In this document: positions 36,471 to 45,138 of the stretch, one piece after another
How positions within the stretch are numbered: position 1 is the first letter of the stretch
How the letters are laid out: every line of letters starts with the position of its first letter
Assembly (NCBI GenBank): GCA_002069125.1
Contig: MVZN01000018.1
Location: forward strand, 1 to 48,205
Direction: 5' to 3'
Origin: Spirochaetes bacterium ADurb.BinA120
GTDB lineage: Bacteria > Spirochaetota > UBA4802 > UBA5368
Length of the DNA: 48,205 nt
The notes under the pieces: model-generated
Told to the model about the DNA's origin: nothing
The model's database searches: none
What the model saw: the letters and a program-made list of their open reading frames with translations, nothing else
Program-made: the position numbers and the translations under genes

Positions 36471-38138
36471 TCAGGGACGGGACCACTTGCCGGAGCGCGC
36501 CAATTCTTCGAGCACGCGCAGGACCTCGGGGAGAAGCTGCTTTTTTCTGGAGAGCACGCCGGGCAGTGAAAAAACGCGCTCCCCGGTCCGCTGATAGGAT
36601 AACAGGCGTTCAGCGGGGTGGAATCCGCTGGAAAGCAGAACGCTGTTCTGGCTGACGATGTCGGTTATAAGGAGCATCGTCCAATCCAATTTCTGGCGCG
36701 TGCCCGCGTCGATGAGGGCCTCAAACAGTTGGTTTGCCAAACTGTCCATGGTATCGAGAGAGACAACCTCGACCTGGCCGATGCCGATGGAGACGCCGAA
36801 TTCCCGGTAAATCTTGAAGTCGGAGGAAATGACCGCGGCGGGGTCACGCGAATCGAGGCTTTCGGCGGCTCCGAAAATTTCAACGCCGAAGGCTGAATAA
36901 TCCATCCCGCTTATGGCCGACAGCTCTTCGGCGGCCCGAACATCCTCCGAGGTCGTTGTGGGAGATTTCAGAATTGCCGTGTCGGAGAGGACACCCGCCA
37001 GGAGGAGGGAGGCGATCGAGGGCATGGGCTCTATGCCGTTGATGCGGTACTGCTGATATACCAGAGTGCAGGTGCTTCCAACCGGTTTGGCGTAGACGTA
37101 GATCGGGGTGCGGGTCTTTATCGTTCCGAGTCGGTGATGGTCGATGATTTCACAGATTTCCGCGTTCTCGGCGCCGTCGACCGCCTGACCGAGCTCGTTG
37201 TGGTCCACCAGTATGAGTCTGCGGGCGGCGCGTTTGATAAGGTCCGATCTGGTGAGTATTCCGACCAGTCGGCCTTCGTCGAGGACTGCAACGCCGCGAT
37301 GGTCAAGGCCCAGCAGGGTGTCGCGAGCCGTATCGAGGTAGTCGTCGGGCGAAAGAAACGGCACTCCAGTATTCATGATTGAGCGAACTGGAGCGCTCAG
37401 CATGAGGCGCCGGAAGGTTTCGGCCGTTTCCAGCTCCGATAGGTATATCCATCCCCGGTATCCTTTCGGAATGTGTATCGATTCGTCACCGGATAGAATA
37501 CCGGTGATTATTATAGCCGGGAAATTCATGGAAAGCGCGTAATCCATGATATCGTTCCGTCCGCCAACGACGAGAACGGTGGCCGAGGGATCGTGCGCTT
37601 CACTGTATTTTTTAAACGATTCAAAAGGCATGGCTCCTGCCATGATCCGGGCGGTGAACTCGTCAAGCTCGCCGACCGTTCGGACCCGTCCTTTGATGAC
37701 GCGGGCGAAGTTGTCCGGCCGGAAGAGGTATTCGGGTCTGATATCTATATCGTCGGATATGAGGAAATCCGCGATTTCGTGCAGGCTTATAAGGCCGTTG
37801 TAAGCCGCGCCATCTGTAACGGGTATTATGCGTATCTTGAGGCCCTCGATGGTTTTCATCGCATGGAAGACCGGCTCGTCGGGGGGCATCGTGATCACTT
37901 CGCGCGTCATAACATCGCCCACCCGCCGATGGATGTCGGAAAACAGGCGCGGAGGTTCAACTCCAACGCGTTCCAGGACAAACCTGGTCTGGCGGTTGAG
38001 GTTCCCGCACCTGCCCGCTATATAGGGGCGCGAGGGATCGACGATGGATTTTAGGGCCGCATAGCATAACGCGGCACAGACGGAATCGGTGTCGGGGTTT
38101 TTATGGCCAATTACGATCGTTTCGCGCATAATAATCAT
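36471..38138 (-). CDS. ppaC: CBS-domain-regulated manganese-dependent inorganic pyrophosphatase
   Basis: This 555-residue family II pyrophosphatase hydrolyses PPi to phosphate, pulling CoA-ligase and polymerisation reactions. The DHH catalytic part is split: GHKNPDTDS at 11-19, then an insert of about 240 residues, then VDHNE, EIIDHHR and the C-terminal DHHA2 domain ending SRKKQLLPEV. The insert contains a first CBS domain (about 73-130), a DRTGG-like domain (about 190-245) and a second CBS domain (about 255-310). In known relatives the CBS pair binds AMP/ADP (inhibitory) or ATP/diadenosine polyphosphates (activating). The start is uncertain between 38138 and 38129; neither has a strong ribosome site. 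Confidence 0.93.
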   Translation of the reverse strand: MIIMRETIVIGHKNPDTDSVCAALCYAALKSIVDPSRPYIAGRCGNLNRQTRFVLERVGVEPPRLFSDIHRRVGDVMTREVITMPPDEPVFHAMKTIEGLKIRIIPVTDGAAYNGLISLHEIADFLISDDIDIRPEYLFRPDNFARVIKGRVRTVGELDEFTARIMAGAMPFESFKKYSEAHDPSATVLVVGGRNDIMDYALSMNFPAIIITGILSGDESIHIPKGYRGWIYLSELETAETFRRLMLSAPVRSIMNTGVPFLSPDDYLDTARDTLLGLDHRGVAVLDEGRLVGILTRSDLIKRAARRLILVDHNELGQAVDGAENAEICEIIDHHRLGTIKTRTPIYVYAKPVGSTCTLVYQQYRINGIEPMPSIASLLLAGVLSDTAILKSPTTTSEDVRAAEELSAISGMDYSAFGVEIFGAAESLDSRDPAAVISSDFKIYREFGVSIGIGQVEVVSLDTMDSLANQLFEALIDAGTRQKLDWTMLLITDIVSQNSVLLSSGFHPAERLLSYQRTGERVFSLPGVLSRKKQLLPEVLRVLEELARSGKWSRP

Positions 38139-38446
38139 CTTGTAAAGGCGTTAAGATTGACAATGCGTATCGAAGCATCCCGTGCCGGGAAAAGCAACCC
38201 AGTTTTGATTTTTCCGTGGCGAAAAACCCGGGTAAAAGCAAAACGCAAGAATGACAGAGAATAATGCCGTTTGGCGGGTTTCGGCGCACAAGCCCCGGCG
38301 CTCCCCGGGAATACCGGGCACGTAAGGCCCGCCCGGGATGCGCGGTTAGGTTACAGTGGACGTTGTGTGCGAAAGAAAGGCGGGCCTATGTGCTTTAAAT
38401 GGATCAAAGAAAGCACAAGGGACCGGCAGGGCGCAGGGTCCTATAC
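38139..38446. other. 308-bp intergenic region
   Basis: Between two minus-strand genes. It contains CCCGG-GAATA-CCGGG near 38307 and GTGCTTT...AAAGCAC near 38390-38416. The second lies beyond the serine-palmitoyltransferase-like gene and may mark its transcript end, though no good T-tract follows. I could not identify a clear pyrophosphatase promoter. Confidence 0.3.
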
Positions 38447-39652
38447 TCAGGCGGCCTTTAATAGGCCAATCTCCCGCGCTATTTTTTCGCATTGCTCGAT
38501 GACGAAATCGAGCTGCCAGTCCTCGTGGCTGGCCATAAAGCTCATTCGGATCAACTGCATTCCCCGCGGGGTCGCGGGAAATATTATCGGGTTGTTGAAA
38601 ACCCCTCCGTCGAACAGTCTGCGCCAGAACATGAATGTGAGCATATCGTCGCCGGTAATAATAGAGACGATGGGCGTTTCCGCGTCGATGACCCGCAGGC
38701 CGAGCTCCTTCAGTCCCCGGCGCACGCGATCGGCATTATCGCGCACGCGCTGCGCCAGCTCTGGTTCGTTTTTCAATATTTCGAGCGCTGCCCGCGCGGC
38801 CGCCACCTGGGCCGGGGTCATGCTGGCGCTGAAAATGCAGGCCGGAGAATGATGCTTGAGGTATTCGATGACCTTCTTCTCGGCCGCGATGTATCCACCG
38901 AGCGAGGCCAGGCTTTTACTGAAAGTGCCCATAATCATGTCCACCTCTTCGTCCAGACCGAAGTGGCTTGCGGTCCCTCTGCCGCCTTTTCCAAGAACCC
39001 CGAGCCCGTGGGCGTCGTCTATCATCACCCGGGCGTTGTACTTCTTGGCTATATCGACAAGCTCGGGAAGCCTGACTATATCACCGCTCATGCTGAAAAC
39101 GCCGTCGGTCACCACAAGCTTGCCGGAGTCCGGAGGAAGCGCCGCCATCTTGCGTTCCAGATCCTCCATGTTATTGTGTTCGTATTTTACAAGTACGTTC
39201 GACCCGGAGCGGCTTTTCGCTATAAGCGTCCCCTGAATGATACTCGCATGGTTCTCGCTGTCAGAGACGATATAATCGCCTTCACCGATCATGGGTACAA
39301 TCACCCCCTGATTTGTCTGAAAACCGGTGCTGAAAAGAAGCGCGGCTTCCTTGCCGACAAAATCGGCCAGCGCCTCCTCGAGCTCTACATGGATGTCGAG
39401 CGTCCCGTTAAGAAGACGCGAGCCCGAGCACCCGGTGCCGTATTTCCTGATGGCGGCGATGGCGGCCTCTTTGACGCGTGGATGGGTGGTGAGCCCCAGA
39501 TAATTGTTGGAGCCGGCCATTATGGTGCGCTGCCCGTTCATGAATACTACGGGGCCGTCGTTTTCGTAGATCGGGTAAAAATAGGGGTAATAGCCTACCG
39601 ACCGAACCTCGTCGGCCCTCGTGAAAGAGTAACACTTGTCGAAAAGATCCAT
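38447..39652 (-). CDS. spt: serine palmitoyltransferase-like alpha-oxoamine synthase
   Basis: This 401-residue PLP enzyme of the alpha-oxoamine synthase family condenses an amino acid with an acyl-CoA. PLP contacts are His135, Asp212 (IDDAHG), His215 and the Schiff-base Lys246 in TFSKSLASLGG. The N-terminal YYPYFYPIYE and the run YGTGCSGSRLLNGTLDIH resemble bacterial (Bacteroides-type) serine palmitoyltransferase more closely than BioF or 2-amino-3-ketobutyrate ligase. I therefore favour 3-ketosphinganine synthesis, although BioF or Kbl activity is not excluded. No acyl-carrier or other sphingolipid gene is adjacent. Start follows GAGGAGA; the promoter is good and AT-rich. Confidence 0.85.
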   Translation of the reverse strand: MDLFDKCYSFTRADEVRSVGYYPYFYPIYENDGPVVFMNGQRTIMAGSNNYLGLTTHPRVKEAAIAAIRKYGTGCSGSRLLNGTLDIHVELEEALADFVGKEAALLFSTGFQTNQGVIVPMIGEGDYIVSDSENHASIIQGTLIAKSRSGSNVLVKYEHNNMEDLERKMAALPPDSGKLVVTDGVFSMSGDIVRLPELVDIAKKYNARVMIDDAHGLGVLGKGGRGTASHFGLDEEVDMIMGTFSKSLASLGGYIAAEKKVIEYLKHHSPACIFSASMTPAQVAAARAALEILKNEPELAQRVRDNADRVRRGLKELGLRVIDAETPIVSIITGDDMLTFMFWRRLFDGGVFNNPIIFPATPRGMQLIRMSFMASHEDWQLDFVIEQCEKIAREIGLLKAA

Positions 39653-39786
39653 TGCGTTCTCTCCTCGTGAATAGATTTGGCCCGAAGCGCCTGCATCCGC
39701 CCCCCGGGGAATTCCGGGCCTTCGAATGGCGCCCGGCTGCATAGGCGCGGCATTATATCCTTGGGTGGTTTTAAATCAACCAAAAA

Positions 39787-39815
39787 AGTATATATGTTAT
39801 AAAAAAATATATCAA
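39787..39815 (-). promoter_or_regulatory. promoter for the serine-palmitoyltransferase-like gene
   Basis: On the minus strand TTGATA and TATACT are separated by 17 nt, 10 of 12 consensus positions, in a very AT-rich stretch. Confidence 0.7.
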
Positions 39816-39843
39816 TATGGAAATATTAAATAATAGATAATTT

Positions 39844-39883
39844 AGAGTGAGCAATCATTCATAAATGACTGAATACTCACTCA
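39844..39883. promoter_or_regulatory. four-half-site operator with 11-bp phasing
   Basis: AGAGTGA, TCATTCA, TGACTGA and TCACTCA lie at 39844, 39855, 39866 and 39877, each separated by 4 nt. They alternate in orientation and fit one TGAnTGA consensus. Every site faces the same side of the helix. The style fits TetR-family operators near acyl-CoA genes; the regulator is not in the window. Confidence 0.6.
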
Positions 39884-39915
39884 TCATAAGCGTTCGATAG
39901 ATGCCTCCCCTAAAG

Positions 39916-39933
39916 GGCTCGTCCGGACGAGCC
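39916..39933. repeat. 18-bp perfect palindrome
   Basis: GGCTCGTCCGGACGAGCC is fully self-complementary, a GC-rich island within an AT-rich divergent intergenic region. It could be a protein site or a hairpin. Confidence 0.5.
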
Positions 39934-39995
39934 GGGGGCCATTTCACGTTTACCCATCGATTGTGCCGATGAACGAACCCGTGGTTGGAAAAGAG

Positions 39996-40024
39996 GTTGT
40001 TTTTTAAACAACGGAAAATAAAAT
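39996..40024 (+). promoter_or_regulatory. promoter and overlapping palindrome for the enoyl-CoA isomerase operon
   Basis: TTGTTT (39997-40002) and TAAAAT (40019-40024) are separated by 16 nt. The palindrome GTTGTTTTTTAAACAAC (39996-40012) covers the -35, so it may be an operator. Confidence 0.45.
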
Positions 40025-40099
40025 AAGCGCCATTGGAGGCCGTCGAAAAGCGCCCGCGCTATCAGGCGCTCCGATCATTTTAAAACGCAGGAGGAAGCC

Positions 40100-40822
40100 A
40101 TGGCAGTAGTGGAGTGGAAAAAAGAGGGTAATGCCGCGATACTTTACATGAACAACGGCGAGAACAGGCACAATCCGGATTTCGCCGCGGGCATGCTCGA
40201 CGCCCTGGAGGCAATAAAGGCTGACTCGACGATAACCGCCACGGTGCTGACTTCAACGGACCCGAAGAATTTCTCCCTCGGGATTGATGTTCCATGGCTT
40301 GGCGAACGCATGAACGCGAAGGATGACAAGGCGATAAGGGATTTCATGTACGCCATGAACGATGTTTTCAGATCCCTTCTGCTCTACCCGATGCCGGTTA
40401 TAGCCGCCATCAACGGGCATGCGTTCGGCAACGGAGCCATTCTTTCCTGTGCGTGTGATTTCCGCTTCATGAAATCGGACCGTGGATATTTCTGCTTTCC
40501 GGAGGTCGACCTGGGAATACCGTTCCTGCCGGGCATGATAGCCTGGGTAAAAAAGGCGTTTCCGTACTACAAATTTCAGGAGATGAAATACACCGGACGC
40601 CGCGTCGGCGCACTCGAGCTTGCTGAGCACCATGTGCTGGAAAAGGCAAGCGCCGACCAGGACGAGCTTATGAAAGACGCCCTGGCTTTCGCGGCCACGT
40701 TCAACAAGAAGCGCGGCATCTTCGGGGAGATGAAAAAGCGCATGCACAAACATATCGTCGAGATCATGGAGAAGGAAGACCCGGCGTTCATCGACGCCCT
40801 GTTCCTTCTCGTCACCGACTAA
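40100..40822 (+). CDS. enoyl-CoA isomerase-like crotonase
   Basis: This 240-residue crotonase-fold protein has oxyanion segments FSLGID (58-63) and AFGNG (108-112). One catalytic glutamate, Glu135 in FPEV, is kept; the other position is Ile114. This single-Glu pattern is that of delta3,delta2-enoyl-CoA isomerases, which move a double bond for beta-oxidation of unsaturated acids. Length is slightly short. AGGAGGAAGCC precedes the start. It leads a likely operon with two small genes, 7 and 21 nt apart. Confidence 0.85.
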   Translation: MAVVEWKKEGNAAILYMNNGENRHNPDFAAGMLDALEAIKADSTITATVLTSTDPKNFSLGIDVPWLGERMNAKDDKAIRDFMYAMNDVFRSLLLYPMPVIAAINGHAFGNGAILSCACDFRFMKSDRGYFCFPEVDLGIPFLPGMIAWVKKAFPYYKFQEMKYTGRRVGALELAEHHVLEKASADQDELMKDALAFAATFNKKRGIFGEMKKRMHKHIVEIMEKEDPAFIDALFLLVTD

Positions 40823-40829
40823 AAGAGCC

Positions 40830-41189
40830 ATGGCCTGCGTCTTTGCCTCGCTGGACGGCCTGAAGCGCGTCGAATGCGGGGAGGAAGAGTGGAGAAAGGC
40901 TCTCGAGGAGGCCGGGTCCCTGGGCTGGTCTCCGGAGGGGACCAGGTTCGACTTCCAGTATCAGGTGGAAGAGATATGGGACGGCGGTCTCGATTACGCC
41001 TGGAACCTCCTGCGCATGGTCGAGACGCACATGATGGCCCTGGGATGGAACGGCAACTATACAGAAAAGGAGAACCAGATAATAACCGAATCCGATGCGT
41101 ATGAGCTGAGCCTTTACATCGACTCCGCGATAGTAGGGCAGGAGCTTCTCGATCTTCTCGGAGAAGGGGCGGTGAGGATCGTCGGATAA
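40830..41189 (+). CDS. hypothetical protein in isomerase operon
   Basis: This 119-residue soluble protein is rich in Glu, Trp and Leu. I recognise no family. It contains LGWSPEGTRFDFQYQVEEIWDG and a helical middle with several Met residues, then an acidic C-terminus. It begins 7 nt after the isomerase stop, where AAAAGAG is a weak ribosome site, so translation is probably coupled. Confidence 0.6.
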   Translation: MACVFASLDGLKRVECGEEEWRKALEEAGSLGWSPEGTRFDFQYQVEEIWDGGLDYAWNLLRMVETHMMALGWNGNYTEKENQIITESDAYELSLYIDSAIVGQELLDLLGEGAVRIVG

Positions 41190-41210
41190 ATGCTTGAATG
41201 AAGCGGTGCA

Positions 41211-41609
41211 ATGCGGTCGAAAGCCATTGTAAGAACGAGATGCAAACGCTGCGGACGTGAAATTCTCACGGCAGCAAACGCCTCTTTTGCGAACAGGCCA
41301 TGGTACCGCCGCTTCGGCGGAATATGCCGGTCGTGCCTTACGGAGGAGGAGAAGAGGGAACTGTCCGAATGGCAGGTCAGGGAGACGAACCTTGCCGCGC
41401 GCCGTTTCAGGTTTCCATCTCGAATTGACTGGAAGACGGAGTCCTTTCCGCCCGATGAGGAGGCGGTATTGAGATTCATGGCCCAGCGCTATTTCTATAC
41501 AAAACAGTATATTTCGGCCGCGGCGGTCATGGATGAGTTTCCCGACATCGATGTTGCGGATGTTCTTGCCAGACTGGAGGAGCAGGGGAAGATACAAGCC
41601 CTGTGTTAG
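41211..41609 (+). CDS. small zinc-ribbon protein with C-terminal helical domain
   Basis: This 132-residue protein opens with a treble-clef or zinc-ribbon pattern: Cys11-x-x-Cys14 (RCKRCGREI) and a second Cys pair at 39 and 42 (GICRSCLTEEEK). The C-terminal half is a small helical, winged-helix-like region ending EEQGKIQALC. It could bind nucleic acid, but no family is recognised. It lies 21 nt after the preceding gene in the same direction. The ribosome site is weak. Confidence 0.65.
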   Translation: MRSKAIVRTRCKRCGREILTAANASFANRPWYRRFGGICRSCLTEEEKRELSEWQVRETNLAARRFRFPSRIDWKTESFPPDEEAVLRFMAQRYFYTKQYISAAAVMDEFPDIDVADVLARLEEQGKIQALC

Positions 41610-41654
41610 GACGGAAAATTCGCATGTTCCGCTTCTAAATGAAAAATAAATGAC

Positions 41655-41683
41655 TTGAATTATTCATTTCGTAATTGTAGGCT
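41655..41683 (+). promoter_or_regulatory. possible promoter for the 63-residue protein
   Basis: TTGAAT and TAGGCT are separated by 17 nt. The AAATGA...TCATTT inverted repeat around the -35 could be an operator. Confidence 0.35.
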
Positions 41684-41718
41684 ACCGTTTCGTTCCAGAA
41701 CGCTTAGAGAGGGATTGG

Positions 41719-41910
41719 ATGAGCGAAGAAATTGTCATTAAGCACCTCAGGGAGATGGAAGAACGTATAATGGCCGGGATCGAAAAGATTCGCGCGGAGA
41801 TTCTGGAGGAAATGGAGACGAATCTGATGGAGATTGGCGTATATAAAAAGGAAATACTGGAGAAACTTAAGGGCGGATCGAGATCCACGAAAAACAACAA
41901 CTCTAAATAA
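41719..41910 (+). CDS. small coiled-coil protein
   Basis: This 63-residue protein is almost all helix with heptad repeats from about residue 5 to 50 (HLREMEERIMAGIEKI), then a basic Asn/Lys tail. GAGAGGGATTGG precedes the start. I know no function. Such short coiled coils are common as oligomer or docking partners; the next gene downstream is a hybrid kinase, but 340 bp separate them. Confidence 0.6.
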   Translation: MSEEIVIKHLREMEERIMAGIEKIRAEILEEMETNLMEIGVYKKEILEKLKGGSRSTKNNNSK

Positions 41911-42250
41911 TCATCCCTCGAATTACGAGTGTTCGAAAGACTATTGTTTCATAATGCAAATCCGTTGAATTCCCCGGCGAAGTTGATTGTCCAATCCAAC
42001 CGGGGAATCGGACGCGGACAGGCATTTAATTCGTTATGGCGGAATAAGCATCATTCAGGCTTATGGCGGGCGGCGGTCCATTTATTGTGGAGTCCCCAAA
42101 ATTTCCGTGGCCATTTTCTTGGAAAAGACACAGGTATCAGCCTCGATGGGCCGGCATTCCATGAAAACGGACGTAGTCCGAGGTATTTCGTACCGGCATA
42201 TAAATTACGATTTGTAATGATTCAATATCCGAAGACCTGGGAAAACACCT
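41911..42250. other. 340-bp intergenic region containing a long hairpin
   Basis: A 9-bp inverted repeat ATTCCCCGG/CCGGGGAAT (41969-42008) encloses a further GTTGATTG/CAATCCAAC pairing, together making a strong, nearly continuous stem. No T-tract follows. Open frames here are shadows without a ribosome site. The stem could be a small RNA element or leader structure. Confidence 0.45.
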
Positions 42251-44917
42251 ATGGGAAAAAAGGACGACGCTGCCGGCAGGGTGTCATACGAGATCCTGTG
42301 GGACATCGTAAACGATGCCAGGGATTTCATTTCCATGACGACAGGCGATGGAAATGTGCTCTATGTCAACGATGCGGGAAAGAAAATGATCGGGATGGAC
42401 CCGGAAGAGGACATCTCGCAAAAATCGGTATGGAGCATCTATCCCGAAAGAATAAGGGAGCTTGTCCGGGTGGAAGCGCTTCCCTTCGCCAGACAAAACG
42501 GAAGCTGGAGCGGAGAGACGGCCATTCTGTCGTCGGATGGCAGGGAAATACCGGTTTCCCAGGTAATCCGCGCACATAAAAAAGAGGGAGATGAAGTAGC
42601 GTATTATTCCACTATCATACGCGATATATCCAAAAGAAAGAACATCGAAAAAGCCCTTCAGGCATCGGAAAACAAGTTTTTCTCCGCCTTCCATTCCGGC
42701 CCGACCATGAAGCTCATGGTCCGTCACTCCGACGAACGCGTCATAGACATTAACAACAGCTATCTGGCCGCCATCGGATACAATCGCGAAATCCTGATCG
42801 GACGTAAATTGTCTGAAACTTCAATCTGCGGCGAGGGCGGCGAGTTAGACGCTATATTGGAGCTGGTGGCCCAGGACATGCCCCAGGGGGGCCGAGAGAT
42901 ATCCTATATAGCGCTGGGCGGGGAGCGCCGCACCGGGCTCTTTTCGGCCGAGACGGTCGAGGTGGATGGACAGGCGGTAATTCTCATCGAGGGAACCGAT
43001 ATCTCGGACCGAAAAAAGGCCGAAGAGGACCTGCGCAAGTCGGAGAGTGAATTTATCAAGGTCTACCAGTCCAGTCCGGAGGCCATCATCATCAACAGGA
43101 TGAGCGATGGAGCTTTTATCGAGGTGAATGAGAGCGCTCTGGAACTCTCCCGCTACCGGCGGGAAGAGGTAATCGGAAGAACTCCGGTGGATCTCCAGGT
43201 GTTTGCCCGATACAGGGACTACCTCAGGATGCTTACAATGTTGAGGCATAACCAGCCTGTCAGGAAGCTCGAATTTGATTTTCTTACAAAATACGGGGAC
43301 ATAAGAAACGGAATCCTCTCGGCTGAGATTATCGACTTTGGGGGCGAGCCGTGTCTCATTACATCAATAGTGGACAACACTGATAGAAAGAGGGCCGAAA
43401 GGGCCCTCGACAGGGAACGGGAGCGGCTCGCCGTTACGCTGGGGAGCATTGGTGACGGCGTTATCACGACGAACATGTTCGGCGAGGTGGCCCTTGTCAA
43501 CAGGGTCGCCGAGAAGCTTACAGGGTGGACCCAGGAGGAAGCGTACGGAAAGCCCCTCCAGGAGGTTTTTACCATTATAAACGAGATGACGAGGGAGCCC
43601 TGTGAGAATCCAGTGGAAAAGGTGCTGGAGTCCGGAGAGATGGTCGAACTCGCCAACCATACCGTCCTTATCGCGCGCGACGGCGCCGAGCGCGTAATCG
43701 CCGACAGCGGAGCGCCGATACGGGACCGCGAGGGTTCGATAATCGGCGTTGTATTGGTCTTCAGGGATATCACGGAAAAGCAGCGCATCGATGGGGAATT
43801 GCGGAAGATGCAACAGATAGAATCCCTCGGTGTTCTTGCGGGCGGTATAGCACATGATTTCAACAACATCCTGACCGCCATACTGGGTAACATCAATCTT
43901 GGCAGACTCCATACGAAGCCCGGTGAAAAACTCCACGAGATACTTATGGAGGCCGAAAAATCCGCGGAACAGGCGCGGGAGCTGACGCGCCAGCTCCTCA
44001 CTCTCGCCAAGGGCGGTAAGCCCATCAGGAGAAGGGGCCGGCTCGATGACCTGATACGTGATACGGCAAAATTCGCGCTTAGAGGATCGAACATAGTGCC
44101 GGAATTCGAATTCCAGGATGAGTTGTATCAGGCCGAATTCGACGAAGCCCAAATGGGGCAGGTTATACACAACATCGTTATGAACGCGCGGCAGGCGATG
44201 GAAAAGGGGGGAGTGATTCGGATTGCCGCGTCAAACCTGAATGGGGACTCGGTAAAAACACCGCCGCTTGGAAAAGGTGACTTTATACGCATTACCGTAG
44301 AAGATTCAGGGGTTGGAATTCCGGAAGGCCGCCTGCCGCATATTTTCGATCCGTATTTTACGACAAAACCGGACGGCACCGGCCTGGGGCTAACCACTAC
44401 GTTTTCGATCATACGAAACCACGACGGATACATTCACGTTGAGTCCATGCCGAACGTTGGGTCGAGATTCAGCGTCTATCTTCCGGCGGCAACGGCCGGA
44501 CCAAAAAACCTTCTATCAGAGCGGAAAGCGCCCGTTCCCGGCAGGGGCAGGGTGCTGTTAATGGATGACGAAGAGCTGGTTCGAAACGTGGCAACGAGAA
44601 TGATGGTGCATCTGGGCTACAAGGTCACCTGCGTTCGAAACGGCGAGGAGGCTGTCGAGGAATTCGAGCGCGCTCATAAAGGCAAAGACCCATACGATAT
44701 AGTGGTGCTCGACCTGACCGTTCCGGGGGGAATGGGAGGACTGGAAGCAATCGGGGCGATACGCGCGATTATCCCCGATGTAAGGGCCATCGTTTCGAGC
44801 GGGTATTCGGACGATCCAGTAATGGCGGAATATAAAAAATATGGATTTGACGAGGTCGTCATAAAACCGTATAAGATCGAAGAGCTAAGCGATGCCCTTC
44901 ACAGGGCGAACGGATAA
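42251..44917 (+). CDS. hybrid histidine kinase with four PAS domains and a C-terminal receiver
   Basis: This 888-residue cytosolic sensor has no transmembrane segment. Four PAS domains lie at about 13-130, 135-255, 258-378 and 385-515. The dimerisation domain has His535 in GGIAHDFNN, an ATPase domain follows with DSGVGIP and GTGLGL, and the receiver domain has Asp821 in VVLDLTVPGG and a final Lys in IKPYK. Signals sensed by the PAS domains cannot be read from sequence. Its kinase core resembles that of the kinase at 15111-16991. No partner regulator gene lies nearby, so it probably signals to a distant one. The ribosome site is weak. Confidence 0.93.
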   Translation: MGKKDDAAGRVSYEILWDIVNDARDFISMTTGDGNVLYVNDAGKKMIGMDPEEDISQKSVWSIYPERIRELVRVEALPFARQNGSWSGETAILSSDGREIPVSQVIRAHKKEGDEVAYYSTIIRDISKRKNIEKALQASENKFFSAFHSGPTMKLMVRHSDERVIDINNSYLAAIGYNREILIGRKLSETSICGEGGELDAILELVAQDMPQGGREISYIALGGERRTGLFSAETVEVDGQAVILIEGTDISDRKKAEEDLRKSESEFIKVYQSSPEAIIINRMSDGAFIEVNESALELSRYRREEVIGRTPVDLQVFARYRDYLRMLTMLRHNQPVRKLEFDFLTKYGDIRNGILSAEIIDFGGEPCLITSIVDNTDRKRAERALDRERERLAVTLGSIGDGVITTNMFGEVALVNRVAEKLTGWTQEEAYGKPLQEVFTIINEMTREPCENPVEKVLESGEMVELANHTVLIARDGAERVIADSGAPIRDREGSIIGVVLVFRDITEKQRIDGELRKMQQIESLGVLAGGIAHDFNNILTAILGNINLGRLHTKPGEKLHEILMEAEKSAEQARELTRQLLTLAKGGKPIRRRGRLDDLIRDTAKFALRGSNIVPEFEFQDELYQAEFDEAQMGQVIHNIVMNARQAMEKGGVIRIAASNLNGDSVKTPPLGKGDFIRITVEDSGVGIPEGRLPHIFDPYFTTKPDGTGLGLTTTFSIIRNHDGYIHVESMPNVGSRFSVYLPAATAGPKNLLSERKAPVPGRGRVLLMDDEELVRNVATRMMVHLGYKVTCVRNGEEAVEEFERAHKGKDPYDIVVLDLTVPGGMGGLEAIGAIRAIIPDVRAIVSSGYSDDPVMAEYKKYGFDEVVIKPYKIEELSDALHRANG

Positions 44918-44995
44918 TTACTCAAATTGGCGAAAACCCTCTATATATCCGGGCGGCGCGACAGGCGGAAAAAACCTAAATCCATCTCTTTTTTA

Positions 44996-45023
44996 TTGAC
45001 AAAAAATCAACTGGCGATAATAC
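44996..45023 (+). promoter_or_regulatory. promoter for the ferredoxin-MarR operon
   Basis: TTGACA and TAATAC are separated by 16 nt. The palindrome at 45024-45036 begins at the next base after the -10. Confidence 0.65.
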
Positions 45024-45036
45024 TTAGGAATCCTAA
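45024..45036. promoter_or_regulatory. MarR-type operator candidate
   Basis: TTAGGAATCCTAA is a perfect 13-nt palindrome placed between the -10 and the expected start. Its TTAG-N5-CTAA style fits MarR-family sites, and a MarR gene is the third gene of this operon, so autoregulation is likely. Confidence 0.6.
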
Positions 45037-45138
45037 TTATATTCCGAAATGACTAAGAGGAAATTACGGCCATCATCTCCATCCGGTCGTGTGGATTGGG
45101 GCCCGTTCCAACATCGTCAGGGGGACCTGGAGGTATTC

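Noticed and set aside
38492-39670. A 392-codon plus-strand frame opposite the serine-palmitoyltransferase-like gene
   Set aside because: It is antisense to a gene with all PLP-enzyme motifs and shows no motif itself.
41929-42579. A 216-codon plus-strand frame overlapping the hybrid kinase start
   Set aside because: It is a shadow frame with atypical composition; the kinase frame is clearly coding over the shared part.
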